Assembly: GCA_964440805.1 (NCBI GenBank)
Contig: CAYTTR010000017.1
Coordinates: forward strand, 1 to 52,140
Length of the DNA: 52,140 nt
DNA from: CAYTTR01 sp964440805
GTDB taxonomy: Bacteria; Acidobacteriota; Aminicenantia; Aminicenantales; Aminicenantaceae
Direction of reading: 5' to 3'
A program made the translations under genes and the position numbers. The notes under the pieces are model-generated. The model did no database searches. It was not told the origin of the DNA and worked only from the letters and a program-made list of their open reading frames with translations. Each line of letters opens with the position of its first letter. The first letter of the stretch is position 1. This document shows positions 8,504 through 16,871 of this stretch, piece after piece.

Positions 8504-8550
8504 GGTAGAGGGTTTCTGTAAACCCATTCAAGAGGTCTTTACTCCTACCT
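8504..8550 (-). terminator. Possible terminator or leader structure between fhs and thiolase
   Basis: A GGGTTT-CTGT-AAACCC hairpin at 8510-8525 is nested in an outer pairing of AGGTAG (8504) with CTACCT (near 8545). No T-run follows on the minus strand, so it is weak as a rho-independent terminator and could instead be a leader structure of the thiolase-hbd unit. Confidence 0.3.
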
Positions 8551-10215
8551 CTAATTCAAGCCGGTTATTTCTCCTTTTTCATCGATATCAACCCGCTCTG
8601 CTGCCGGTATTCGGGGCAATCCGGGCATAGTCATAATATCTCCACAGTAAACCACTACAAATCCTGCTCCTGAACTCAAAGAAGCATCAGTGACAATTAA
8701 AGTGAAGCCCTCCGGCCTTCCCAGAGCTTCGTCGTCACCGGAAAGAGAATACTGGGTTTTAGCTAAGCAAACGGGTAGGTTTTTAAAACCGGCTTCCTCA
8801 ATTTTCTTTATTTTTCTGGCAATTTTTCCTTCCATGGCCACCGAGTTTGCCCCGTAGATCCTCCTGGCAATTGTTTCTATTTTCTCAAGCAGGGGAAGCT
8901 CAAGGTCATAGAGAAATTTGAAATCATTCTGATCTTTCTCAATAGCCTGAATTATCTGTCTCACCAGCTCTTCTCCTCCTTCTCCTCCTTTTTGGTAAAC
9001 ATCACTTACCGCTTCCCTGACCTTCTCTTCCTGGCAAAGCTTGACCACAGTGGATATTTCTTCATCTGTATCCGAAGGGAAGCGGTTTACGGCTACCACA
9101 ACAGGAACTCCGAACAAGCGGAGGTTTTCTACATGCTTTTGAAGATTGGCGAAACCTTTTTCAACAGCTTGGATGTTTTCTTGCTCCAGTTCTTTTAGAC
9201 TTACTCCGCCGTGGTACTTAAGAGCCCGGACTGTTGCTACCAAAACACAGGCAGCCGGGGGAGGAATATGACCGGTCCGGACAACTATATTAAAAAATTT
9301 TTCAGCGCCTAAGTCAGAACCAAAACCAGATTCGGTGATGACGTAATCCGACAGTTCCAAAGCAAGGCGGGTAGCGATTACTGAATTGGTACCGTGAGCA
9401 ATATTGGCAAATGGACCGCCGTGAATAAAAACAGGGGTTCCTTCCAGAGTTTGAACAAGATTCGGTTTAAGGGCATCTTTAAGCAAAGCAGCCATGGCTC
9501 CCTGGGCCTTAATGTCGCGGGCAAAAACCATCTCGTTATCCGGAGAATAGCCAACAAGAATATTGCCGCACCGTTCTTTTAAATCGCTAATATCAGTGGC
9601 TAAGCAGAGAATAGCCATGACTTCGGAGGCAGCGGTTATATCAAAACCGGTTTCCCGGGCGATTCCCCGAAGAGGACCACCAACACCTACCACCACTTCT
9701 CTTAGAACCCGGTCATCCATGTCCAGCACTCTCTTCCAGGCTACTTTCCGGCAGTCAAGCACTCCACAGGCGCCATCGAAATGAAGACGGTTATCTACCA
9801 TGGCAGCCAGGAGATTATGGGCGGCAGAGACAGCATGAATATCTCCTGTAAAATGGAGGTTTATTTCCTCGCGCGGGAAAACCTGAGCTTTTCCTCCCCC
9901 TGTGGCTCCCCCTTTAAGTCCAAAAACTGGCCCCAGGGAAGGCTCACGCAGGGCCCCTGCAGCCTGGCATCCCAAACGGTTAAAGGCGTCAGCCAATCCA
10001 ATGGAAGTAGTGGTTTTCCCCTCACCGGCAGGAGTTGGACTCATGGCTGTGACCATGATTAACTTTCCCCGGAGCGCTTCTTCTTCAGCAGAATATTCCC
10101 TGGTAATTTTGGCTTTGTATTTTCCATAAGCTTCAAGATGAGAAGCATCAAGCCCCATTTCCCGGGCTACTTCCTTTATTTTCCTCACTCGAGACAAATC
10201 AATTTTTTGTCCCAT
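8551..10215 (-). CDS. fhs: Formate--tetrahydrofolate ligase
   Basis: 554 residues, matching the family length. MSPTPAGEGKTTTSIGLADA at about residues 55-74 is the ATP-binding loop; GLKGGATGGGKAQVFP, NLHFTGDIHA and the conserved end SSGAGFVVVYCGDIMTMPGLP are all intact. It makes 10-formyl-THF from formate, ATP and THF in the methyl branch of one-carbon metabolism, or the reverse with ATP formation. AAGGAG precedes the ATG. No folD or acetyl-CoA synthase gene is next to it, so a full Wood-Ljungdahl pathway cannot be claimed from this window. Confidence 0.96.
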   Translation of the reverse strand: MGQKIDLSRVRKIKEVAREMGLDASHLEAYGKYKAKITREYSAEEEALRGKLIMVTAMSPTPAGEGKTTTSIGLADAFNRLGCQAAGALREPSLGPVFGLKGGATGGGKAQVFPREEINLHFTGDIHAVSAAHNLLAAMVDNRLHFDGACGVLDCRKVAWKRVLDMDDRVLREVVVGVGGPLRGIARETGFDITAASEVMAILCLATDISDLKERCGNILVGYSPDNEMVFARDIKAQGAMAALLKDALKPNLVQTLEGTPVFIHGGPFANIAHGTNSVIATRLALELSDYVITESGFGSDLGAEKFFNIVVRTGHIPPPAACVLVATVRALKYHGGVSLKELEQENIQAVEKGFANLQKHVENLRLFGVPVVVAVNRFPSDTDEEISTVVKLCQEEKVREAVSDVYQKGGEGGEELVRQIIQAIEKDQNDFKFLYDLELPLLEKIETIARRIYGANSVAMEGKIARKIKKIEEAGFKNLPVCLAKTQYSLSGDDEALGRPEGFTLIVTDASLSSGAGFVVVYCGDIMTMPGLPRIPAAERVDIDEKGEITGLN

Positions 10216-10274
10216 ATCGCTCTCCTTAAATTGAGTCTATAGTATAAAGCGGAGATTGACAAACTTAATTTAAA

Positions 10275-12278
10275 TCATGTTCTGGAGACTTTTTCCATCC
10301 TGCTGATATTCGATTCTGTCCCAGCCAGAACCAGCCCATCCCCTTCTTTAATTTCTTCTGCTGCCGGGGGAATATTTATGGTCCGGGGTGGAAACCTCCT
10401 TTTAATTAGAAGGACTTCAACTCCGTAAACCGCCTTGAGATTGAGCTTGCCCAGAGATTTCCCCCAGAATATTCGGGGAGCATCCATTTCTATTATTTTA
10501 AATCCTGTCCCCAGATCAACGGTTTTTGTAACCGGGGAAAATTTGAAACTCTGAACAAGGCCTTCCACCGCTTCCCTTTTTATTATCTCATGATTATAGG
10601 CTTCGATAACATCTTTTCTTTTAATCACTCCGGCAAATTTCCCATCCCTGACCACTGCAATTTCTGCTGTATCCTTATTTCCAAAAATTTTCATTGCTTC
10701 TTCCAGATTATCATCATAGTCAATTTTAATACCGGAAACAGCCAGATCTTCAGCGATAATAAAAGGGCCCAGCACATCCTTGTCCATGATTAAGCTTTTC
10801 AATTGGTTTAGCGAAAAACACCCCACATATTTATTCTGCGAATCAATTATCTGAAATGAGTGGTGTTTTCCTCCCAATGCCTGGTCCACGATATCACGAA
10901 TGGGAGTTGTATTTAAAAAGACCTTACAATCCTGGGAGAGAAAATCTTTGACCGCAAGAGAACGAAGGATGTTCAATTCCCGGCCTTCTTTGAATAAAAG
11001 CCCCCGGCGGCGAAGTTTCATTGTATAGATAGAATCCTTATGAATACCAACCGTAACAAAAGAAGCAATGATGCAGGAAAGCATTACCGGCAGGATAATC
11101 TTGTAATCATTGGTCAACTCAAAAATGATGATGATAGCAGTGATGGGCGCATGAGTGGCAGCAGATACGACAGCTCCCATCCCCACCAAGGAAAATGCTC
11201 CGGGACTGGATATGGATTCTGGTGAAATTGAATGAAAAATTGAACCAACCACATTGCCGGTCATGGCTCCCAGAAAAAGAGAAGGAGCAAAAATACCCCC
11301 GGAACCTCCGGACCCCAGGGTTAGAGAAGTACTCAAGATTTTGGCAAATATAAGGACAAAAGCCAGCCAGAGCCCCAACTGGTTCTGAAGCCCCGCATCC
11401 ATGGCTTCGTAACTTACTCCGAATACATGAGGAAATACCAGGCCGATTCCACCCACCATAAGGCCGCCCAGGGCCGGCTTAACCAGAGGATGGAGGCGAA
11501 GAGTTTCAAACTTCTTCTCCAGGAAATACAGAACCTGAATGAATAAAATTGCCACCAAGCCGCTTACTAAACCGAGGATAATGTAAGGGCCGATTTCCCA
11601 CACACTTATCAGAGTATATTTGGGAACGGCAAAAGCAGAAAAATCACCGGTTATAAGCCTCGAAATAAGGGTGGCTATAACTGAAGCTATAATTATGGGA
11701 GAAAAAGCAAAAACTCCGAATTCTCCCAGAATAACCTCAACGGCAAATAAGGCACCGGCTATAGGAGCATTAAAGGTAGCCCCTATGCCTGCTCCGGCAC
11801 CGGCTGCCACCAGGGTTCTCATTCCCCTCTCATTGATCTTGAAAAGCTTGCCCACAGAAGAAGCTAAGCTGGCGCTTATCTGAACAATAGGGCCTTCTCT
11901 GCCTGTTGAACCGCCGGAGCCGATACAAATGGATGAAGCCAGAGCTTTCACGGCTGATACTTGATTACGGATCCGGCCACCTCTTAAAATAAGTGATTCC
12001 ATAATCTCCGGCACACCGTGTCCTCTTGCTTCAGGCGCTAAGTAGTAGATTAAGGGACCGACAAGGAGTCCTCCCAGGGCTGGAATAAGAATGGTCAAAA
12101 ACCAAGGTTGGCGGGCAACCGATTCAATTATTGTAGGAGCTCTCCAGAAAAGAGTTTGGAAAAAATGGATCATTTCCTTGAGGGCAATGGAGGCCAGGCC
12201 GGCCAAAATGCCCACCAGGACAGAAAGTAGAGTCAACCGTATATGACGGTGGAATTCATTGTCTTTTAAATTCAACAT
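10275..12278 (-). CDS. ClC-family anion channel/transporter with CBS pair and TrkA-C domain
   Basis: 667 residues: a membrane ClC core (about 15-430), two CBS domains (about 450-560) and a C-terminal TrkA-C/RCK-like domain (about 590-660). The gating glutamate is present in GREGP (E128), and GSGGSGGIFAPSLF is intact. Two key positions differ from E. coli ClC: the anion-site motif GSGIP is GHGVP (H87 in place of the central Ser), and the internal proton-transfer Glu (second E of FIIEE) is V182 in LFAVEVI, as in ClC channels. It may therefore be a channel or uncoupled transporter with altered anion preference. The CBS and TrkA-C parts suggest control by nucleotides. There is no strong ribosome site before the ATG. 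Confidence 0.9.
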   Translation of the reverse strand: MLNLKDNEFHRHIRLTLLSVLVGILAGLASIALKEMIHFFQTLFWRAPTIIESVARQPWFLTILIPALGGLLVGPLIYYLAPEARGHGVPEIMESLILRGGRIRNQVSAVKALASSICIGSGGSTGREGPIVQISASLASSVGKLFKINERGMRTLVAAGAGAGIGATFNAPIAGALFAVEVILGEFGVFAFSPIIIASVIATLISRLITGDFSAFAVPKYTLISVWEIGPYIILGLVSGLVAILFIQVLYFLEKKFETLRLHPLVKPALGGLMVGGIGLVFPHVFGVSYEAMDAGLQNQLGLWLAFVLIFAKILSTSLTLGSGGSGGIFAPSLFLGAMTGNVVGSIFHSISPESISSPGAFSLVGMGAVVSAATHAPITAIIIIFELTNDYKIILPVMLSCIIASFVTVGIHKDSIYTMKLRRRGLLFKEGRELNILRSLAVKDFLSQDCKVFLNTTPIRDIVDQALGGKHHSFQIIDSQNKYVGCFSLNQLKSLIMDKDVLGPFIIAEDLAVSGIKIDYDDNLEEAMKIFGNKDTAEIAVVRDGKFAGVIKRKDVIEAYNHEIIKREAVEGLVQSFKFSPVTKTVDLGTGFKIIEMDAPRIFWGKSLGKLNLKAVYGVEVLLIKRRFPPRTINIPPAAEEIKEGDGLVLAGTESNISRMEKVSRT

Positions 12279-12351
12279 CTTATGGATAAATCTTTAGAAA
12301 TAAGAAAGTTTCAAAATATCATCTTTTTTCCTACCACTAATCCCATCCCAT

Positions 12352-12422
12352 TTCAAGCGTTTATTGCGTTTGTGGCGTTAATCGCGTTTGTCGCGTCACT
12401 CGGCTCCGCCTCGTTCCTCGCA
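12352..12422. repeat. 9-bp-period tandem repeat, array A (downstream of radC)
   Basis: Four clear units in a row at 12360-12395 (TTTATTGCG, TTTGTGGCG, TTAATCGCG, TTTGTCGCG), flanked by degenerate units up to about 12421. The period is 9 bases, and the consensus TTTRTCGCG resembles the array at 13345-13398 on the other side of radC. Confidence 0.6.
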
Positions 12423-12453
12423 ATTATATGGTGAACATGTCATAAGGAATTAA

Positions 12454-13242
12454 CTAAAATTCCCGGCGGCAGCGTAAAAAATTACTTTCATATTCGTTTA
12501 TTAATCCCCGGTCGGCAAAGCTGAAATAACAGTCGTTACCAATAATTATATGATCAAGAACTTTCAACTGAATAACCAGGGCGGCAAAGACCAAATCACG
12601 GGTAATTTCTTTATCGCTTTCGGATGGTTCAGGGTCACCTGAAGGATGATTGTGAACAAAAATCAAGGAAGAGGCTCCATGTTTTAAGGCTCTTTCCATA
12701 ATTTCCCGTGGATAAACAGCGCTTGAGTTAACAGTGCCTTCGAATAAGGTTTCTTCTTCCAGAATCTGATTTTTGGCATTAAGAAAGAAAACCTTGAATT
12801 TCTCTTTCCTGGCATCCCGGAGAGAATGATAGAGATAATCAAAAACCTCAGCCGAGCACTGAAATACTGGCCGGCTGAGAATTTTTTCTCTCAGAAAACG
12901 GCGAGACACCTCTTGAACAAACCTGATACCAAAAATGTTGTGAGCCCCGATACCTTCAATTTCCTGAAGTTCTGAAGTATCTGCCTCCAGAACGCCCCGG
13001 AGAGTCTTAAACCGCCTCAAAGCTTCCCTGGCCGGAGTTTTACAATCCCGGCGGGGCGTTCCCAAAGATAGCAGCAGCTCTATGATTTCATAGTCAAGAA
13101 ACCCATGGAGACCGCCTTGGAGAAACTTTTCCCTTAACCGCCAGCGATGCCCCTGACTCCGGTATGATTTATTCTCCTTCTCTTTCATGTTGTCATTAGA
13201 ATAGACGTAACTGAAGGAAAAAAATTCACATGTCTCAGCCAT
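12454..13242 (-). CDS. radC: RadC family JAB-domain protein
   Basis: 262 residues. The N-terminal helix-hairpin-helix part (YEIIELLLSLGTPRRDCK, LQEIEGIGAHN) precedes a JAB/MPN domain with the metal motif: EGTVNSSAVYPRE, then FVHNHPSGDPEPSESDKEIT carrying His-x-His and Asp. The family is linked to mobile DNA and recombination, though the biochemical role is unsettled despite the name. The start is uncertain: the ATG at 13242 has a weak AAAGAAAG upstream, while the ATG at 13188 would give a more typical N-terminus. The gene is flanked on both sides by 9-bp-period repeats. Confidence 0.88.
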   Translation of the reverse strand: MAETCEFFSFSYVYSNDNMKEKENKSYRSQGHRWRLREKFLQGGLHGFLDYEIIELLLSLGTPRRDCKTPAREALRRFKTLRGVLEADTSELQEIEGIGAHNIFGIRFVQEVSRRFLREKILSRPVFQCSAEVFDYLYHSLRDARKEKFKVFFLNAKNQILEEETLFEGTVNSSAVYPREIMERALKHGASSLIFVHNHPSGDPEPSESDKEITRDLVFAALVIQLKVLDHIIIGNDCYFSFADRGLINEYESNFLRCRREF

Positions 13243-13344
13243 CTTTCTTTCTGAACTAAAGATACTATAATTATCAAAGGCAGCCTTGCCGCCTACGACA
13301 TACGAAAATGATAATATTAATTCCTGCAGATGTTTATTTGCCCG

Positions 13345-13398
13345 CCTCGCACGTCTATCTTGTTTATCTCGTTTGTCTCGTTTTTCTTGTTTATTCAG
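13345..13398. repeat. 9-bp-period tandem repeat, array B left arm
   Basis: Six units: CCTCGCACG, TCTATCTTG, TTTATCTCG, TTTGTCTCG, TTTTTCTTG, TTTATTCAG; another stray unit (CTTGTCTCG) lies at 13414-13422. Same type as array A near 12360. Confidence 0.65.
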
Positions 13399-13438
13399 TA
13401 TTAATTTTATCTCCTTGTCTCGCCTTTTTCACCTGGTT

Positions 13439-13519
13439 ATACCAGACAAACCAGATGAACTAGATAAACCAAACAAACCAAATCTACTGAATAGACTGAA
13501 CAGACCGAATAGACTGTTT
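13439..13519. repeat. 9-bp-period tandem repeat, array B right arm (inverted)
   Basis: Nine units such as ATACCAGAC, AAACCAGAT, GAACTAGAT, AAACCAAAC, AAACCAAAT and AGACTGAAC. Their complement resembles the left-arm units, so the two arms can pair as a long imperfect hairpin around 13399-13438. Confidence 0.65.
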
Positions 13520-13594
13520 TTTTTCGAACTAAATAAGAAGGAAGATAATGTTTCAGATATAGCCGGCAGGAGCTTGATTGTTGACCCGGTTTTT

Positions 13595-14980
13595 TCAAGA
13601 CTTGGCAATTTTGTTGTATATGGAAGAGGCAGCTTTCCGGCCGTCTCCCATAGCCAGAATAACTGTGGCGTTTCCTCTGATGGCATCTCCACCGGCATAA
13701 ACACCTTCGAGATTTGTCTGAAGATTTTCATCTGCCTTAATCAAACCCCACTTATCTACTTCCAGATCGGGGGCATGTTTAAGAAATAACCTGTTAGGAA
13801 CTGTTCCCAGGGCTTCGACAACAGTATTTAGCTTCATGACAAATCCACTTCCTTCAACCGGAACAGGACGGGGACGGCCGCTTGCATCAGGCTCACTTAG
13901 CTTCATTTTGACAAGTTCTACACCTGATGTCCATCCCTCGGAATTACCAATAATTCTTTTGGGCGACACCAGTTCTTGGAAAATAATCCCTTCTTCCAAG
14001 GCATGTTGTATTTCTTCGTCCCTGGCAGGAGATTCCCTGCGGGTTCTCCTGTAGAGAATATAAACTTCCGAGGCCCCCAGACGGCGGGCACAACGGGCAG
14101 CGTCCAGGGCCACATTGCCGGCTCCAATGACTCCTACTTTGTCACCACACACTATGGGAGTATCAAAATCCAAAAAACGGTAAGCCTTCATCAGGTTAAC
14201 CCGGATAAGAAACTCATTGGCAGAATATACTCCTTTAAGGTTTTCCCCGTCTATTTGGAGAAAAAGAGGGGCACCGGCTCCGGTTGAGATAAACAGGGCA
14301 TCATATTTCTCCCTTAGTTCCTGAAAGTCGACGTTTTGGCCGACAAAGAAATTTAACCTGATATCCACTCCCAGTTCTTTCAGGTAGTTGATTTCATAAT
14401 CCACAACTTCTGTAGGCAGCCTGAAAGCCGGAATTCCGTATTGAAGCACTCCTCCTGCTTTATGAAGCGCCTCAAAGAGAGTAATCTGGAAACCAAGACG
14501 CCGCAGGTCAACGGCACAACTAAGCCCGGCTGGTCCTGAACCAATAACCGCTGCTGTCCAAGGGCGCTCCTTGATTCGAATGGTTTCTTTAATTCTTCTC
14601 CGGCGGGCCCAGTCAGCTACGAAAGCTTCCAGCTTCCCTATATTGATCCCTTCTTCATCTTGAGCTAAGGGACAGACTCCTTCACATTGTGACTCCTGGG
14701 GACAAACCCTCCCGGTTATGGCCGGAATTGAGTTATCCTCTTTAATGATGAAAAAGGCCTGCCTGAAATCCCCTCTGGCAACAGCCCGGATCATGGCCAG
14801 GACCTTCATATTAATGGGACAATTAAGCTCGCAGGGTGCTCCCTTACACTGAATACACCGTTGGGCTTCCCGGATGACCTCTTTTTCGTCATACCCATAA
14901 GGGACAGAGGCGAAATTTTTTATCCTTTCCTGTGGGTCCTGTTCCCTTATGGGAACACGCCTCCCCCCTATTTTTATCAT
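13595..14980 (-). CDS. nfnB: NfnB-like / GltA-type NADPH:ferredoxin transhydrogenase large subunit
   Basis: 461 residues of the glutamate-synthase small-subunit/NfnB family. The N-terminal iron-sulfur domain has RCIQCKGAPCELNCPINM and RVCPQESQCEGVCP; then an FAD site (AVIGSGPAGLSCA) and an NADP(H) site (VGVIGAGNVALDAARCA); it ends with YAGGDAIRGNATVILAMGDG. Paired with the NfnA-like gene upstream (4-base overlap) it most likely forms NfnAB, which couples NADH, NADPH and ferredoxin by electron bifurcation. A stand-alone glutamate synthase is less likely because no large gltB-type subunit is near. It is the last gene of the five-gene operon. Confidence 0.9.
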   Translation of the reverse strand: MIKIGGRRVPIREQDPQERIKNFASVPYGYDEKEVIREAQRCIQCKGAPCELNCPINMKVLAMIRAVARGDFRQAFFIIKEDNSIPAITGRVCPQESQCEGVCPLAQDEEGINIGKLEAFVADWARRRRIKETIRIKERPWTAAVIGSGPAGLSCAVDLRRLGFQITLFEALHKAGGVLQYGIPAFRLPTEVVDYEINYLKELGVDIRLNFFVGQNVDFQELREKYDALFISTGAGAPLFLQIDGENLKGVYSANEFLIRVNLMKAYRFLDFDTPIVCGDKVGVIGAGNVALDAARCARRLGASEVYILYRRTRRESPARDEEIQHALEEGIIFQELVSPKRIIGNSEGWTSGVELVKMKLSEPDASGRPRPVPVEGSGFVMKLNTVVEALGTVPNRLFLKHAPDLEVDKWGLIKADENLQTNLEGVYAGGDAIRGNATVILAMGDGRKAASSIYNKIAKS

Positions 14981-15837
14981 CCCTGTTCACTCCTTTTCTT
15001 GAGACTTCTCAGATAATTTTCCATAGCCATAATTTCTTTTTGCTTGAACATTTCCAGCCGGCTGATTACATCGTGAAAATTTACCCGGTGAGCATCAAAT
15101 TCAGGGCCATCAATACAGGCCAACTTCATGACCTTCCCCAGAAAAACCCGGCAACTGCCACACATCCCGGTACCATCGACCATGATTGTATTAAGGCTGG
15201 CAATAGTTGTAATTCCCATCGGTCGGGTGACCTCAGCCACTCGCATCATCATCCTGGGTGGCCCAATAGCAATGACTTTTTTTGTTTTATTGAGATTTTC
15301 CTGGTTACGAAGATAGTTTTCCAGCAAATCAGTGACAAAACCCTTGTGTCCTTTTGAGCCGTCATCCGTAGTGATTAAAATCTTGGAGCTTGATGAACGG
15401 ATTTCATCTTCAAGGATAAGCCAGGAAGCTGTTCTGGCGCCGATAACGGAAATCACCTGGTTACCTGCTTCTTTTAAAGCCCGTACTATTGGCAGAATAC
15501 AGGCAATGCCTGTCCCGCCACCGACACAGATCACTCTGCCGAATTTAGCAATTTCAGTGGTATTTCCGAGCGGACCAACACAGTTTTCCAGATAATCTCC
15601 TTCTCCGAGCTGGCTCAATTGGAAGGTGGTTTTGCCCACAACCTGAAAAACCAGAATGATAGTACCTTTATCTCGATCCACCTCAGCTACTGTGAGAGGG
15701 ATTCTTTCGCCTTTCTTATGGACCTGAATAATCACGAACTGACCTGCTTGAAAACGCTGCGCCACATGAGGAGCAGAAATTTCCATGAAATAAATCTCTG
15801 GACAAAGTGCTTTTTTCCTTAAAATTGAAAACATCAT
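14977..15837 (-). CDS. nfnA: NfnA-like FAD/NAD-binding ferredoxin-NADP reductase subunit
   Basis: 286 residues. The N-terminal FAD-binding barrel includes RFQAGQFVIIQ and ERIPLTVAEVD; the NAD-binding part has CVGGGTGIACILPIV; the C-terminal [2Fe-2S] motif is DGTGMCGSCRVFLG followed by LACIDGPEFDAH, as in NfnA and dihydroorotate dehydrogenase electron-transfer subunits. It overlaps the ferredoxin gene upstream and the nfnB-like gene downstream by 4 bases each (ATGA), showing translational coupling. A sulfide dehydrogenase (SudB) reading is possible for the same fold; the partner gene favours Nfn. Confidence 0.9.
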   Translation of the reverse strand: MMFSILRKKALCPEIYFMEISAPHVAQRFQAGQFVIIQVHKKGERIPLTVAEVDRDKGTIILVFQVVGKTTFQLSQLGEGDYLENCVGPLGNTTEIAKFGRVICVGGGTGIACILPIVRALKEAGNQVISVIGARTASWLILEDEIRSSSSKILITTDDGSKGHKGFVTDLLENYLRNQENLNKTKKVIAIGPPRMMMRVAEVTRPMGITTIASLNTIMVDGTGMCGSCRVFLGKVMKLACIDGPEFDAHRVNFHDVISRLEMFKQKEIMAMENYLRSLKKRSEQG

Positions 15838-16061
15838 GGAAGAATCTCTTTTTCCTCCCGGCTTATCCAGATGGCAAATTCAGGACAAAGTATCTCGCAC
15901 ATGGCACAACCAAGACAGGCTTCGATCTTTTTTACTTCCGGCACCCGATAGCCTGCTTTATTCTTCTCCCCTGATAAAACCAAGACTTCTGCCTGGCAAA
16001 TCTCAATACACAAAGAGCATCCTTTGCACCGTTCTGTTAAAAGGTGAACCACCAAAGCCAT
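15834..16061 (-). CDS. KorD-like 2x[4Fe-4S] ferredoxin
   Basis: 75 residues with two cluster motifs: CKGCSLCIEIC (C12, C15, C18, C22) and CLGCAMCEILCP. This arrangement and the opening LLTERCKGCSLCIEIC match the delta subunit of 2-oxoacid:ferredoxin oxidoreductases. The first motif lacks the usual Pro after its fourth Cys. It sits 19 bases after a KorB-like gene and overlaps the nfnA-like gene by 4 bases, so it is the natural electron carrier between these proteins. No alpha or gamma subunit gene accompanies it. Confidence 0.85.
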   Translation of the reverse strand: MALVVHLLTERCKGCSLCIEICQAEVLVLSGEKNKAGYRVPEVKKIEACLGCAMCEILCPEFAIWISREEKEILP

Positions 16062-16080
16062 TTTATTTATTCTCTATCCC

Positions 16081-16860
16081 TCATCGGTTAGCCAATTCAC
16101 CAATAACAATTCTATCTTGGCGAAGGTCCAGCCCGCTTATTTTTTCTCCTGAAAAAAAACAAGAGTATTGATTGTAAAAAACCATTCTTTCAGGAGCATC
16201 CAGAATCCTTCCGTTCTCTACGTTAAAAACCACACAAGGAGAAACAACCTCTATTAAAGAAAAACCGGGTTTCTTCAAGGCGTGACTCAATGAATACCTC
16301 AACCAGCCGGCCTGAAGAGGAGTCCAGCGGGCAATGAACTTAACTCCTGCCTGCTTGGCCAAAGCCGGAAGGTTAAAAGGCAGATCATGCCGACCATCTA
16401 CCGACTTCCTGCAAAAAGGAGTCATCGGGAAAAGATGTCGGTTGTTTACGGAATAAATAAGGTTGTTGACGAAAATGATCACCCCTGTCTCTTTACCGCT
16501 TTTTTCCTTTTGAAAATCCTCTCCCCCTGAAAGAAGAAGATCCGGGTTGTTCATCAAGGCAATAGAAATACCTGCCTTTCCTTGTCTCCGGTTTTGCCTG
16601 ATCTTCTGGAGAATTTTGCCGTCTTTTACCCGGGAATTTTTCAATTTCAGGTATTCACCCGCCTTACTTGTACACCCTGTTCCGGAAATAAAGTGAATCC
16701 GGTCAAAAAGTAAATCCGATTGCTTGATAGCGTCCAAAAGGGCAAAAACAGCTATTCCTATTCCGCAGCCCGGGCACCAAACCGAAGGAAACACCCAGGG
16801 ATGAAACCAGGGATCAGCCGGATGAGATAAAATTTCAGCCTTGTTATCATTACAGCTCAT
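16081..16860 (-). CDS. Divergent KorB-like protein, copy 2 (TPP site degraded)
   Basis: 259 residues of the beta subunit family of 2-oxoacid:ferredoxin oxidoreductases. The likely [4Fe-4S] ligands are kept: C29 and C32 (SVWCPGCGIGI), C63 (GTGCTSKAGEYL) and C209 (EVVSPCVVF). VNNLIYSVNN (about 131-140) and AGVKFIARWTPLQ match the family frame. The TPP/Mg motif GDGDLxxIGG is changed to NNPDLLLSGG (about 104-113), so the first Asp is Asn and a Gly is Pro; the NNxxYGMTGGQ block is only partly kept. It may bind TPP poorly or not at all. It starts 11 bases after the paralogous gene. A conventional oxidoreductase would need alpha and gamma subunits, which are absent nearby. Confidence 0.8.
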   Translation of the reverse strand: MSCNDNKAEILSHPADPWFHPWVFPSVWCPGCGIGIAVFALLDAIKQSDLLFDRIHFISGTGCTSKAGEYLKLKNSRVKDGKILQKIRQNRRQGKAGISIALMNNPDLLLSGGEDFQKEKSGKETGVIIFVNNLIYSVNNRHLFPMTPFCRKSVDGRHDLPFNLPALAKQAGVKFIARWTPLQAGWLRYSLSHALKKPGFSLIEVVSPCVVFNVENGRILDAPERMVFYNQYSCFFSGEKISGLDLRQDRIVIGELANR

Positions 16861-16871
16861 AATTAACCGGG

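Larger units (their letters stand above)
13243..13594. other. 352-base gene-free region holding repeat array B
   Basis: Lies between the divergent starts/ends of radC and the nfnB-like gene. It contains two facing arrays of 9-bp-period units (13345-13398 and 13439-13519) and an A/T-rich linker. Long open frames cross it on both strands, but their translations are just three-residue repeats (for example LSRLSRF or KPNKPN) and run into nfnB in antisense, so I do not call a gene. Confidence 0.55.

Noticed and set aside
12352..13519. 9-bp arrays as a CRISPR or as coding repeats
   Set aside because: Units are too short and degenerate, have no spacers, and no cas genes are present. Open frames across them give only three-residue repeats on both strands.
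13286..13789. 167-residue plus-strand open frame
   Set aside because: It is repeat-encoded in its first half and antisense to nfnB in its second half, with no ribosome site.
13595..14980. Glutamate synthase small subunit as the function of the nfnB-like gene
   Set aside because: No large glutamate synthase subunit is nearby, and the 4-base overlap with an nfnA-like gene supports NfnAB.
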